64,000 nucleotides of DNA from Eutypella sp. D-1 (lineage: Eukaryota; Ascomycota; Sordariomycetes; Xylariales; Diatrypaceae). The stretch is taken from contig JAJTTP010000010.1 in the NCBI GenBank assembly GCA_023313575.1, positions 930,001 through 994,000 of the forward strand, given 5' to 3'. The notes below the pieces were generated by a model. It was not told the DNA's origin. It ran no database searches and was given only the letters and a program-made list of their open reading frames with translations. Shown one piece after another: positions 36,756 to 48,840 of the stretch. Position 1 is the first letter of the stretch; the number at the start of each line of letters is the position of its first letter. The position numbers and the translations under genes were made by a program.

Positions 36756-38888
36756 ATGATGGCGTCCCTTAAATTCGCCCCGTTCTCATCCGAGATCGAG
36801 TTGCCTTTCTACCACGCTTTATTCCAGTCAAAGCTCGAACATGACAAACTTAACGATTCCGCGCGTCCGGTACTCGGCTTATACGAGCCACGCCCGGGTA
36901 CTCAGCCTGATGATAGCGTCAAGATGCAGATACTGTCAACCGCTTTGACTAGTAATCATGTGCCTATTCACGCAGTACGTGCCGAGGGTATCATCAAAAA
37001 TACCAATACGTACGAGGCCTTTAAACAGGTCGATAAGAATGCCATGCTACACAATGCCGCCCGCCAGATCTGGGCCGCCATAAAAGATGGCACAATATAC
37101 TCTATCCCCTCACTCCTCTCATCTTTTATACTACTTTCGTATGCCGACCTAAAAAAGTACCGGATGACATATTGGTTTGGCTTCCCGGCACTACACTCCG
37201 AGCCCCAGTGGAAACGCACGGGCGATATTCTACGCCTTACTTCAGCTGAGAGCACAGCACTGGTTGATCGGTTAGGAACGTGGCGATATGCCGTCGACAA
37301 CAGAGAGCACGGTTTCTTTCTTGCGAAGAAAGTCCGTGGTAAGGCTGCCGAAGACGTGGCTTCCCCGCTCGAAATGCCTTCGGAGAGTATTGGATACGAA
37401 TGGGACGTTGGATGCCTTCGAGATTTTGAAACCGGATTTTTTAATGATATACCAGAAGAAGATCGCTATGTCGCTTTTGTCGACCCATCATCCTACGAGG
37501 AGCATCCCGCCTGGCCACTCCGAAATCTCCTTGTTCTAATACGCCAGAGGTTTCACTTCACAAAAGTTCAAATATTATGTTACCGTGACATACAGTCACG
37601 CAGACACGAGGCGCGCAGCATTATCCTGCCACTCGCCATGGACCCCATCCCGGATGAGCTTGAAACGACCGAGATGCCCAAGTTCACTGGGTGGGAGCGC
37701 AACCCCGCAGGAAAGCTCGCGGCCAGATCAGTCAGTCTCGCAGAGTCGATGGACCCGTCTAGATTGGCGGATCAGTCTGTAGACCTGAACCTAAAGCTCA
37801 TGAAGTGGCGGATCTCACCAGACCTGGACTTAGACGTGATCAAGAATACCAAGTGCCTCCTGCTGGGCGCCGGTACGCTCGGAAGTTACGTCTCGAGGAT
37901 CCTCTTGGGCTGGGGTGTGCGTAAGATCACTTTTGTGGATTACGGCGCTGTATCGTTTTCGAATCCAGTGAGGCAGCCGCTCTTCAAGTTTGACGACTGC
38001 ATGAACGGGGGTGCACCGAAGGCAACCCGAGCGGCGGAATCACTAAAAGAAATATACCCTGGAGTGGACAGTGCTGGCCATGTCCTCGCAGTCCCAATGC
38101 TGGGCCACGCTATTACCGAAAAGACTCAGCAGGATTTCGACACGCTAAGAGCTCTGATCGACGAGCACGATGCGATATTCCTCTTATTGGACAGCAGGGA
38201 GGCTAGATGGCTCCCCACAGTGATGGGCAAGGCCGCTGGCAAAATTGTTATGAATGCCGCTCTTGGGTTTGACTCATATGTGGTCATGAGGCATGGTGCT
38301 GAGCCTACAGATGGGAGCAGCGACACCCTAGGTTGCTACTTCTGCAACGATGTGACCGCACCCGGCGATGTAAGCTAAGTCATCCACCACCTGTGTATAG
38401 TCTAGCTAACCCATGTATAGTCCCAAAAGGACCTGACGCTCGATCAGCAGTGTACAGTCACCAGGCCTGGCATTGCGGCTATGGCATCGGCTTTCCTCGT
38501 CGAGCTCCTGACGAGTCTCTTGCAGCACCCACTCGGTGCTCACGCACCTGCCCCTGCGACGAATAGTTCATCTGATATCACCCCCGCGGACGAGCATGCT
38601 CTTGGCATTGTACCCCAGCAGATCCGGGGATTCCTTGGCAGTTTCCAGAACCTCGTGATCAGGGGACAGTCCTTCCCCCAGTGCAGCGCTTGCAGCCCCA
38701 AGATCCTCTCGGAATATAGGAAGAATGACTGGGAGTTCGTGAGACGTGCTCTAGAGGACAAAGACTACGTAGCTGAGCTGTCCGGCCTGGCCGAAATCCA
38801 AAGGCAAGCGGACGCCCTCTCACAAGAGCTCGAGTTCGAGGACGAGGAAGAGGGAGTTGATAAGGATGACGAGGGTGTTCTACTCTGA
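36756..38888 (+). CDS. ATG7: E1-like ubiquitin-activating enzyme ATG7 (autophagy)
   Basis: Exons 36756-38369 and 38421-38888 (51-nt intron) give 693 aa. The N-terminal domain begins [20 protein letters not shown] and carries the [12 protein letters not shown] block typical of fungal Atg7. The adenylation domain has the nucleotide motif [11 protein letters not shown] (from residue 371), [18 protein letters not shown] and [13 protein letters not shown]. The catalytic cysteine is C549 in [12 protein letters not shown]. Structural Cx2C pairs are CYFC (before the intron) and CSAC (after it). The C-terminal tail is acidic. Atg7 activates Atg8 and Atg12 with ATP and passes them to Atg3 and Atg10, so it is essential for autophagosome formation. 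The second Met (36759) is an equally possible start. Confidence 0.96.
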
Positions 38889-39362
38889 GATTCATCGCAT
38901 CCTCTCCGCTCGATCAAGGTATTGATATCCACCATGACCTTTAACTTCGAGTCTCATTGAATCACTTGATCCTTCTTTCCATTACGATTGGCGTTCTGGA
39001 GTCATTTTTATCAGGGAATCAGCAGTATGACCGTAGCAGTGGCACTAGCTTGGATTTATTTTGGTCCTGGCGTATTTTTTGTTTCTCAGGAGAAAGTGGT
39101 CATCTTTCATCATGGCTTAGAGAGTGGACTGGGCATTTAGAAGCGACTTCGCCGTTGCTGGACTTGTGCATTACCATAAACACTAGGTATAGGAGTCAGC
39201 GACTCGCTACGGTACTTAGGCATCACCATGCCACCTAGTAATATAACGAGGAATAAGATATACATCAAATGCCGATCGAAGACGCAGTCTTCCTAGGTAT
39301 CATGTAATGCACAGTATTACGGATATCCCGTCTAGGTTGATAATTATACTATCTCCAGCACT
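38889..39362. other. intergenic, ATG7 3' region
   Basis: Terminator/3'UTR region of ATG7; no gene or repeat seen. Confidence 0.5.
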
Positions 39363-39728
39363 CTAGCCCCTGAATATCTTCGATCTATAATACTCCGAGA
39401 CCGAGACCATGATCTCATACCTACTAACTATATAGACCATTCCTATCGGCTCCGCCGACTGACTCGGACCGTAGCGGCGGGCCGCGACCGTTGGTGCAGC
39501 TCCCGAGTCATTCGGCACTTGCCAGACATACGCTCTTGACGGTCCCTTGACGTCCGTCAGACCACTGATCTTCTGATAATCCATCACTAGCGGTGGGTAG
39601 ATCTTGTTGAGTGTGTGAGAAATGTCCTTCAAGGGTGAAAAGCCCCTGGACGGGATGGACGGGCCCCCTTTCGTTTCCCGCTTGTTAGACAGTCTAGTAC
39701 CTGCTAGCCCCTGAAATATCGTCATAAT
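39363..39728 (-). CDS. possible small hypothetical protein (121 aa)
   Basis: An ATG at 39728 opens a single-exon frame ending at 39363. The product has ordered-looking segments: RLSNKRETKGGPS, SPLKDISHTLNKIYPPLVMD, GPSRAYVWQVPND, PTVAARRYGP and MVYIVSRYEIMVSVSEYY. Composition is balanced rather than the shadow-like bias seen opposite real genes, and there is no gene on the other strand to shadow. I do not recognise the family. There is no signal peptide. No TATA box is evident. It could be a complete small gene, one exon of a larger one, or chance. Confidence 0.35.
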   Translation of the reverse strand: MMTIFQGLAGTRLSNKRETKGGPSIPSRGFSPLKDISHTLNKIYPPLVMDYQKISGLTDVKGPSRAYVWQVPNDSGAAPTVAARRYGPSQSAEPIGMVYIVSRYEIMVSVSEYYRSKIFRG

Positions 39729-40546
39729 CAGCACTGTCCATTTTGCTTTCCAACGAGTTGACTCGTGGCTAGGCTCTTAATCCAGGAACCGTATTACTAA
39801 GTGGTGGCTCACGGCAGAAGTAAAAGAAAGAACGAAGGAAAACGCGGGATGAAAAACAAGAAGGAATCAGTGTGCCCCTTTCTCACGTTACGCCATGTTA
39901 CCGGATCGGAAAATACTCGGGCGGGTAGATATGCATCTATGAATACTAAGTTACGTACGGATACATAGTATAAGAGTGGTACTCATCCTTTACATAGTCA
40001 GCCTAGCTTATATACCTTGATGCAAGCATGATGTCCCGGGAAGTGCCCTGGGAAACTCTAAAGCGTATGCAGCCAACAGGTACCTATAACGCACCCTCCC
40101 CTCTTAGCTGTAGGAAACTATAACCTTATCCAAGCTGGAACCTAAACCACGGGCAATACCAAAATACATAGACATCCATGGATCTACCTAGGTACTTAGG
40201 GTAAGTAGTAGGTATACTCTGTTGTTGACGTGGGACATCTTGCATCAACCTTCAACCCTTGTTGCTTGCATGTCCCCCATCTGCGGGAGCGTTTGGAACA
40301 TTCCTGGAAGCTAACCTTATATAGGATCAAATAAATAGACGTGGTGCTGCTGATTCCCAAAGTTTAACTTGTCCCATACCCATCTCAGTTCGAAGGCCTA
40401 GTTATAAACCAAGGGACTGGCCACATTTAGCCATTCTCTTCTTATTCTCTCCCCCTTTTCGGTACTCGCCACGGAATTATCAACACCCAGAGCTTATCTA
40501 CCGTTTTCCTTGGCTCGGTTTTACGGACGGGCACCGGCAAAACAAC
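39729..40546. other. intergenic, promoter side of the NTase-like gene
   Basis: Contains a palindromic CTACCTAGGTACTTAGG near 40184 and the presumptive promoter of the next gene; nothing coding supported. Confidence 0.5.
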
Positions 40547-42238
40547 ATGGCTACTACTGCTCCTGCCGCGGCTACTGCCGCTCTCACCCTCCACGACCTC
40601 GAGCGCGCCGCCTCCGACGTGATTCGCCTCATCAAGCAGGTCCCGGAGGCCCGGAGTGACACGAAGCTGGCCCTCATAGGCGGGCTGGCGCTGTGGCACT
40701 ACCTGCCAGAGGGCCGAACGACAGATGTGAGTCTCTTATTTTCTTATCATAACCCTCCCCCCCCTCGCCGCTATGAAAAGGAAAAAAGAAAAAAAAGAGA
40801 AACGAGCTGGGTTTAGTCGTCCGGGGCGCATCTGAATAAAAAGAAACACGTATGTATTTTTACTACAGGCAGCTCACAGCGGGGGTAACGCAGAATATCA
40901 ACTTCATCACCAACATCTCGACCTCACCGGGCACGCTGAAGAAGAGGCTCCTACGCCTCTCCGGCTCACCCTTTGTGCAGCGTGCGCAGGTACTCTTCTA
41001 CATCGTCCCCGACACTGGACGGGAGATCCGAGTCGATATATTGCCGGAGTGGCTGGTACGTTTTCCCCTTGTTCCCACATCCTCACCCCACTTCTTCCCC
41101 TACGCACCCTTAGGCATCTATTTGGTCATCGACACTCGCTCAACGTCCCTAGGCGCCCTATCTCCCTAGTGCCGCGAAGCGGGTCCGCGACCTGCCGGAT
41201 GACGCCGCGGCCGCTGGAAAGCTACCCTACGTGTCGCGGGCGGACCTCGTCATTCTCAAGCTCGACGCCAGCGGTCTGCGGTCTGACGTCGCCCTAAAGA
41301 AGCGCGACGCCGCGGACGCCGCGTCGCTGGTCGGGCGCGGCGCCTCCCGGTTCCCGCTATGGCTACCGCCCCTTAAGCGCGAGGTCGCACGCGAGGCCCT
41401 CGTTGACGTCGACAGCGCCTGGAGGCGGGCGTGGTGGGAAGACCGCCTTGGCCTCGGTTTCACCCGTTTCTACAGCTCTAATGATGCCTCTTTCCCTTCG
41501 GCATCGTCCTCATCAGGTCCGAGCTCGGCTGGGCCAGCCAGTGATGTGGACGGTGATGCCGAGATGACAACCTACTGTCACGTTGAAGACGTCGACGACA
41601 ACGAGGATTTCGAGATGATCGAGGTTGAGGAATCCCCTACCTCCGCCGTTGTCGCCGATGCTGACGCTGATCGCGAACAACTCAACCCGGGCTTTAACCT
41701 CGAGCCCTACGCCGACGCCTACGCCTACGCGCGCTGCGCGCTCTCATTCGCCGGTGGCGTCAGCGATGCGAGCAATCCGTGGTTCTACGAGCGGCTGGAC
41801 GCGGCGCAGGTCGTTCGCCGGCGGGAGCCGCGTTCGCGCTCTCTGGGCCCTCCCTCAGGTTTGCCGCCCAGGCAGGAGAACGGCATTCACAGACAGGGCA
41901 AGCGCAACGCCAGCGGCAACATCAAGAAGAGTGCTGGGAAGAGCAGTGGCAATAGCAATAGCAGTAGCGGCGTCAGCAGCAGAGACCAGAGCCGAAGCTG
42001 CTCGCTTAACCCGCAGCCCAGAACGACGCACGCCGCGTTTGCCGCCCGCAGAACCTTGGAGCCATCCGGCTACGGTAGCGATAATGACTGCGATGACGAG
42101 TACTACTACATAGAGCCGACGGGATCCACGCGCTCGCCGGTGCCCGGACGAGAGGGCGGCAGTGACGCGACGGCAGTGCCCGGCGGCCTACGCCTACTCG
42201 CTGGCGGGAGGAAGCGCAGCGTAACCTTTTTGGTCTGA
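40547..42238 (+). CDS. nucleotidyltransferase-fold-like protein with disordered C-terminus
   Basis: Exons 40547-40726, 40894-41055 and 41153-42238 give 475 aa. The N-terminal domain has ALIGGLALWHYLPEGRTTD then NINFITNISTSP, LFYIVPDTGREIRVDILPEW, APYLPSAAKRV and LPYVSRADLVILKLDA. The GG followed by RTT-D-x-[D/N] layout is that of small antitoxin-like or AbiEii-like nucleotidyltransferase folds widespread in fungi. Here the expected DxD appears as N-x-N, so catalysis is doubtful. Residues about 150-210 are helical and basic. From about 215 on, the protein is acidic and then Ser/Gly/Arg-rich, probably disordered, with no further domain. Cell location is not evident. A homologue search or structure prediction would settle the fold; I give the family name as inference. 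Confidence 0.72.
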
Positions 42239-43778
42239 GGCCTGCCTGGAGTCTGGGACTCTTATGGGTGAGAGTCATGGTAGACGGCGGCTGGTACTCC
42301 CCGCTGTCCCCCATCCACATACGTTTGCCACTTGCTCACCTATCTTACTATCCATGGCGGGAGTCTTGCAGGTTGAAGATCCTTGGAAGAGGGAGGCTAG
42401 CAGAATGAACATGGGACAGAATAAATTGTAAAGACAGCTGGGCTGGCCTCCCTTATGTGGGTAAGATCTAGACACTTATTGGGCGAGATAAAAGCGCTTG
42501 GATCTATACATGTAACGCTTACTTTGCCTTGTACGTGCCCCTTATCTCACTGGATGAAGATGAAAAGGTCGCTATTGCTTATCTATGTATGAGAATCAGA
42601 ATGAATGAATAAATGCGTTGCTTAAAGCACAATTGAAATGAGGCCAATACTTGAGAATTTGACGAGGTGTTCCTCTTTGTGTCTGAAGGCAGGCAGCCCA
42701 GGAACCATAGCCCGTGTCCGTGCTGAGGCGTTCGGGTAATCAATTATGCCCGTCAGGTGACGCAGAAGATACTTAGGTAAGATACGCTCAAGGTTATTAT
42801 GCAAATGCACAGATGACAGGATTCAGGGGTCAAACTGGGGTCGGCCAGCGGAATGACGGGGAAACGGGCTATGGTCGGCCCGTGATGCACGGCTGAACCC
42901 GACCTTGGAAGGTTCAATTGTTCAATTAAGCAGCTGTTGTGTTGTACCTTTGTACCATGTCCATACGCCAGGCTCTCTTGGCTCTTCAGTACACAAGTAC
43001 TCTCTCCTAACAAATCAGGGAAGGATCACTGGGTTATGTAAAAAAGAACAACTCATTCTGTTCTATGTGTTCTGCTGGTGGTATAACTTGAGTTAACCTT
43101 AAGCTTAACAACTTGGAGCTTACCACTAATTGATTTTGCCGGTAAAAGCTAACCTTGAAACGCTATACATCCATATCTCATCACAGTCACGATCTTTACT
43201 TGCTTTACGTATGAGGTACCCATTTACAGGCCCATTTATAGCTTTCTTTGTTCGTCATTGTCTGGCCTGCATTATCCCCGTATCCCAAGATTCAGCCTCA
43301 ATGCTGTTTTATTAGCACTTACATCTAAGCCTTGAATAATAATTTCGTGATCTCAATTCAACTCGGGCTATCAATATAAATGCCCGTTGCATTTACGTCA
43401 CCAATTAACTCTTAGTTAACCCACCAAGACGAGATCCGTGGGGTATTAAAAATCCGGGGCCGCGATCTCATCTAGCGTACAGATACCATATACGGGGCGT
43501 GTAATAAGTGAGTCCTATCTGTCTCACTCGAGACCCATCATCACGTGGGTGGTCTAAGACAGCATCTTTTGGCCGCATTCAAAGTTGGGTGTGATTACTT
43601 GGGATCACTTTGCCAATAAGCAGACCATATCAATCTTTTACCAGCTGAGCGCTCAGACGCACGCGCTGGAATCTGAAACCACAGGTTGAAGGGAACGAGA
43701 GAGAAAGCTGGAAGGGTTTCAAAATCTTTACGAACCGTGCGGGTACTGGCGCTGGGTAAATGAGTTCGTCTCATTATA
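42239..43778. other. intergenic, with an overlapping uORF at its end
   Basis: No gene supported for 1.5 kb. Close to the transporter start, a 21-codon uORF (43760-43825) overlaps the transporter ATG in another frame. Confidence 0.5.
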
Positions 43779-43825
43779 ATGCGTTTTCTATCATGGAACC
43801 TAAGCCGCCACGAGACGGTCCATAA
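43760..43825 (+). promoter_or_regulatory. upstream ORF overlapping the transporter start
   Basis: ATG at 43760 starts MSSSHYNAFSIMEPKPPRDG and stops at 43825, beyond the transporter ATG at 43779 and out of frame with it. Its ATG has T at -3, weaker than the transporter ATG (A at -3), so leaky scanning would allow both. Confidence 0.4.
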
Positions 43826-45839
43826 CTACGCCGGCGTCCTGGTCCCCCTCGAGGAAGCCCACCTGCACAGCTATTCCGCCAGGCTCGGCAGGACCGAGTT
43901 TGAGGAGAGGCCCGGCAGTGCCGATGATCTCGATTATGAGGCCGGAACGTACGAGTCCGGCTCTGGCCTGGGAGCGGACGCTGCCGACAAGGACCAGGAC
44001 CAGGACCTGGACAACGAGAGCACCGGTATGCTGCAGATGAGCGCCGCCGAGTACACCATCGAGGGTCTTCGGAGGGAGGTACGTAAGGGCGGTGGCAGGG
44101 AAGGGCATTCCGAGTATGAGTGTGAGTTTACCTTTATCTTTGCGGCGCCGGGAGGTTGCAGGGCTTTCAGTCACTAGGATTCGTGCTAATGCGCACTGCA
44201 GTGAAATCAAAGCTCATCAATAAGGCTATTCAAGATATTGGAATGGGGAGCTATAACTGGCAGTTGTTTGTCATGTGTGGCTTCGGCTGGTTCGCGGATA
44301 AGTGAGTCGATGCAACGTTTTCCGCCTATACCCCTTCTCTCGCACCCCACACTAACCACTAAATAGTCTTTGGATGCAGGTGAGCAACTGAGCATGATAA
44401 GGGGGCTTTGAGTCTCACAACTTCGGGGCTTGCACTGACAAAACTGCTAGGGCGTTTCGCTCACCCTCCCCTCGCTGTCGCAAGAGTTCGACATCTCTGA
44501 GAAGACGGTGAGGTTTACGACGAGCTCCCTCTTCGTGGGGCTGTGTGTCGGCAGCTTCTTCTGGGGGCTGGGCGCCGACGTCATGGGCAGGCGGGCCGCG
44601 TTCAACTTCACGCTGCTCATCACGAGCATCTTTGGGACGTGGGCGTCGTACGCGGGAAGTTGGGGTCACGTGTGCGCGCTGTTTGCGTGTCTAGGTACGG
44701 GCGTTGGCGGAAGTCTGCCTGTCGACGGCGCCGTATTCCTTGAGTTCCTGCCCGACGCCTCGAGCGCGCTGCTGACGCTGCTATCGGTGTGGTGGCCTGT
44801 GGGCCAGCTCGCATCCTCCTTCTTAGCCTACTACTTCATCACTGGTTGGCCCGTCGAGGACGGCTGGCGCTACTTCATCCGTTCTATCGGTGTCGTCACC
44901 TTCGCTATGTTCGCCATCCGCTTCTTCTTCTTTCGCCTCTTCGAGTCCCCTAAATTTCTCCTCTCCCAGGGCCGTCAGGCCGAGGCCGTCGCCGTCGTCC
45001 ACGGTATGGCCTACCGAAACGGCAAGAAGACCTGGATCACCGAGGAGATCCTCGACGCTGTTGCCGACGTTGATGGGGCCGGTGGCCGCCGAAGACCCGG
45101 CTCCGCTTCCGCCGTGGTGACCCCAACCCCGCGCCTGTCGTCCGTCTGGGCCGTGATCAAGGATAACCTTACCTCTGTGTCTCTCGACCGTGTGCGCCCG
45201 TTATTCGTGAATCGTACGCTCGGTATTACGACACTACTAATTTGGTCCACGTGGACGACGATCGGGATGGGATACCCCCTGTTCAACGCCTTCCTCCCGC
45301 AGTACCTCTCGCACGGGAACGCGCCGGCCGACGACATACCCGTGGAGGGGGGATCGGGCCCGGGGGCGACGTCGCCGGCGGCATATCGCAACTATGCGAT
45401 CATGTCGGTGGTGGGGGTGCCGGGCAGCTTGCTGGCTGCGTACGCGGTGGACCTAGACTCGCCATTCCTGGGGCGGCGGGGAACGCTAGCGATATCGACG
45501 CTAGTGTCGGCGGTATTCCTGTTCCTATTCGTGACGCTCGGCACGACGCCCGGCACCCAGCTTTTCTTCACGTGCGTCGAGTCCTTCTGCCAGAACATCA
45601 TGTACGGCGTCCTGTACGCCTTCACGCCCGAGGTCTTTCCCGCCCCCGCCCGCGGCGTCGGCTCCGGCGTCGCCAGCCTCCTCAACCGCCTCGCCGGCCT
45701 TCTCGCCCCCGTCATCGCCGCCACTGTCCCCGGCGACGGCACCACCGCCCCAGTCTACCTCTCCGCCGCCCTCATCCTCGCCGCCTTCGTCGGCGTGGTG
45801 CTCATCCCCATTGAGACGCGGGGGAGGCAGAGGTTGTGA
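43779..45839 (+). CDS. major facilitator superfamily transporter (sugar/SV2-like)
   Basis: Exons 43779-44121, 44202-44301, 44367-44379 (13 nt) and 44451-45839 give 614 aa in phase. A long acidic cytosolic N-terminus (DKDQDQDLDNES) leads to the conserved run LKSKLINKAIQDIGMGSYNW, FVMCGFGWFADNLWMQGVSL and FVGLCVGSFFWGLGADVMGR. The last holds the MFS loop 2-3 signature (GxxxDxxGRR-like). The second half repeats a related motif in LGRRGTLAIST, and the last helices include NIMYGVLYAFTPEVFPAPAR, as in sugar-porter/SV2-type fungal transporters. About 12 helices are expected at the plasma membrane. Substrate unknown. The tiny third exon is required to make FADNLWMQ. The exact start is uncertain because the first 20 residues look unlike the rest and an alternative ATG lies just upstream. 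Confidence 0.85.
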
Positions 45840-46331
45840 GGTGGTCGTAGGTCCAATGGGTAGCAGAGTACCATTTATGAAGACCCGAAATTTCTTCTTT
45901 TTATTTACTCTAGCTCTGCAGGTGGGGTTGGTTACCATATATAGGACTAGCATTCGCACTCTTGTATTCATACACATAAGAAAATTGCGTGCATAGCCCG
46001 ACCTCTGGATTAGGTCAGCTGTAAAAAATGATCAAGATAGGTGCTCTGTAATAGCATGTCGCTAGCATGTAGATAGCAAATAACAGTCACCCAAAGGTCA
46101 TGACACAATACCTCACAACTTGCCTCGAGAGTCCCGTGATTCTGGTCATCTAGGTCCTCTTTCGCTGATACTCTATGGATACAAGAGAAATAGGATTTAC
46201 GCAACGCTTTAGCTTGTCTACTCCTAATGACTCCATTACAAATGCAATACATCCATCGCCTAATCAGGTATATATACCAGGCCCACGAGTAAACAAGTGA
46301 AAACAGAATAAAGAACAACAAGACAGATCAA
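45840..46331. other. intergenic between convergent genes
   Basis: 3' regions of the transporter and DnaJ genes; nothing else seen. Confidence 0.5.
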
Positions 46332-47595
46332 TCATTTGGTACCCCTCGCGCCGGCTGGCGCATCGGGCCTCCGCCTCTGGCGCCACTTCCCCATGGCGTC
46401 GCGGACCATGGGGTCATTGAAGATAGTATTCTGAACCATCCAGTCCTTGAGCTTGGGGCGCATGACCTCGCGCAGGGTGGGGTCGCCGGCGTAGGGCGCC
46501 ATCTCGAGCTCCATGAGGCGGCCGGCGTCGGTGTCGAGGCCGGCAGCCATCTGCTCAAGCGTGGCGAGCGCGCGCTCGAGCCTCTCGGCCTCGGGCACCG
46601 ACTCGTCCTCGACGTCCACTCCGGCGCCACCGCCGGGACTGCGCTGCTGACGCCGCAGGCGCTGGCCCTGCTGCAGCAGGCCCCCGAGCTGGTTTAGAGC
46701 GATGTACAGGGTGATGCAGAGCTTGCGGGCGAGGACGACGGCCTGGAAGGGGAGGTAGGGGGCGCGGCCGGGGAGGCGGGCGAGGAGGGGGTTGAGGAGG
46801 GCGTGGAGGAGCCAGGGGAAGTCCGGGCGGGTGGCGGCGTGGAGCTCAAAGAGCGCGAGCGCAGCCAGCGCCAGCCAGCGCCAGTAGCGGCCGACGCCGA
46901 GGTAGCCCAGCAGGCCGAGCAGGTACAGGAGCAGGGCGGCGCCGAGGTAATAGGGTCCCAGGACGGTCTGCAGGGCGCGGGTGACGTAGTCGCGCGTCGT
47001 GACGCACCGCGCCTGGTCGTGCCAGGCCACCACGGCGGGCCCGAACCGGTCGTAGGCGAACCGCCGTGCCGGGTCAGTCAGGGTGTCCGACGCCGTCTTC
47101 AGGTGCATGAACCAGTTGCCGCTGTCGGCGTCGGCGCCGGCAGTGCCCTGCTTGTCCGGGTGGTGTAGCGCGGCGAGCCGGCGGAATCGGCTCTTGATGT
47201 CGCGCTCGCTCGCCCACGGCGTCACTCCCAGATCCCGGTAGAAGGTCGAGTCCCGCTGCAGGTCGTGGTCGGCCTCGTAGATGGTGTATAGGAGGTATAG
47301 CGTCACGACGAGGATTTGGATGCGCTGCCGGTGTTGGTTGTATCTGTGCGTGCCCGGGGCCGGTTTCGGGTCGCCCGCCCGGATCGTTACGCCGTAGTAT
47401 ATCGATTGTACCCAGCCTGTCACGAGCTGTATGAAAGGGTTCACGTGTCAGCATCTGCTCATATGTCTTTCAATTGATGACTAGACTGGCGATAAGTTCA
47501 GGGGAGGGGAAGGGAGTGGGCTTTGGGCCAGTTGAATGACTTACGCTTGGGAGGAACGTCCACCCTATAAGGGAGAGTAGACTGTTACCGGACAT
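46332..47595 (-). CDS. membrane-associated DnaJ (Hsp40) co-chaperone
   Basis: Exons 47545-47595 and 46332-47426 give 381 aa. The N-terminus MSGNSLLSLIGWTFLPS continues into a membrane segment (LVTGWVQSIYYGVTI) and a second one (IQILVVTLYLLYTIY). The J domain follows at about residues 79-147, starting FYRDLGVTPWASERDIKSRF, with the HPD motif at residues 106-108. After it come two or more further hydrophobic segments (YYLGAALLLYLLGLLGYLGV; WLALAALALFELHA), then a polar region and a C-terminal helical part (DPTLREVMRPKLKDWMVQ). A J domain between membrane helices implies recruitment of Hsp70 to a membrane, most likely the ER. The family is known in filamentous fungi as a membrane-associated DnaJ chaperone; its clients are not known. 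Confidence 0.88.
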
Positions 47596-48840
47596 CGTGT
47601 CGCAGTCGCAATCGCAGGCTCAGTCGCAGGTTTACGATTGGAAATTTCGGTGTCTGTTACTGGGAAGGGTGAAGGGGAGGGACTGTATTATCATGACATG
47701 ACGATCCAATTCAAGGTTGGCGTTGTCTGTGAGTCTAAGAGAGAAGGGATAGCAACGAATGGGGAAAGGAACGAAAGTGCTCATGAACTACGAGAAAAGA
47801 AAAAAAAAAGAAGTATCTGGAATTAAGAATTGTACATGTGATAGAGAGTATAAAGGTGTAAGAAGGGAAGGCTCTCTCTTAAGTCAATAATGAATTATAT
47901 GGATTTGTTGTAAGTTGTAAGTTGTTGCAAGTTGTTGCTTTCTATTGTTCGGGTTTGGGGGGGGGGGGACTTCGAAGTGAACACCTGCGCATTCTAGAGG
48001 TGGTGGGTGGGGGTGACTTACAGAGTACTTAGGTCTAGGGTACTTAGGGGACTCTAAATTTAGTGGTTTAAGTAACCAAGTACCTAAATAGATATGTGCT
48101 AAGAGGGATGTAAGTACCTGGAATGACGGCTACTTAATGGGCCATTCAGAGGCTGTGGAGGGGTCGCTTTCTGTCATTTCTCAGCCAAGCAACGCCGCAG
48201 CCTTACGTTAGAACCATCTCCTCCCTCTTCCAATTGCTTCTCGGGCTGCTTTTTGATTTCTTAATTTCTCATCTAAGGACTGTCACAAAAATCATGAACT
48301 ATGAGCTCTTCTGAAACTGTACATTTTATGCTGATGCCGGTTATCTCACGCGACATGCGTCACGCGACTTTTAGCAATCATCTCTACATACTTGAGTACG
48401 GTACCTGCGTTTTACAGTTCTCGCTGTGACATCACACGGAAGGAATAAGAAGCGATACAGGAAGAACCAGACGCTGGCAAATTTATATGAGGAGAGCCCC
48501 TTTACGCCCAAGTACAGATGAGATCATGTATAAACTGAAGTCGAGTTTGCTATATACACATACGTAGGCCGCTTACATCCGAATACCTGATTAGAGCCTA
48601 CGCGCTAGGAGCTCATAACTACTCGTCACGCTCCCGAGATATACTCCTGCCCATTGTTTATTCACACATATCTTATATTGACGAACCAAACAGAAACAAA
48701 AGTCTTGACAAAGTGATAGCCACCCCTCTTGAAATGCCACGCAACTTTTCCAACTACTGAGGAACAAAAGGGGGACAAAATGAATAAATAGGACAGAGAA
48801 AAGAAAAAGAAGGCTTGCTGCCACGTGACGGGAACGAACC
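47596..48840. other. intergenic, DnaJ promoter and GH16 3' region
   Basis: Holds a GTTGTAA/GTTGCAA tandem at about 47907-47940 and a G13-like run at 47957-47969. A minus-strand frame at 48591-48959 overlaps the GH16 3' end and is not supported as a gene. Confidence 0.5.

Noticed and set aside
45242..45814. 190-codon alternative frame within the transporter
   Set aside because: Arg/His/Pro-rich shadow frame; the transporter frame has the membrane helices.
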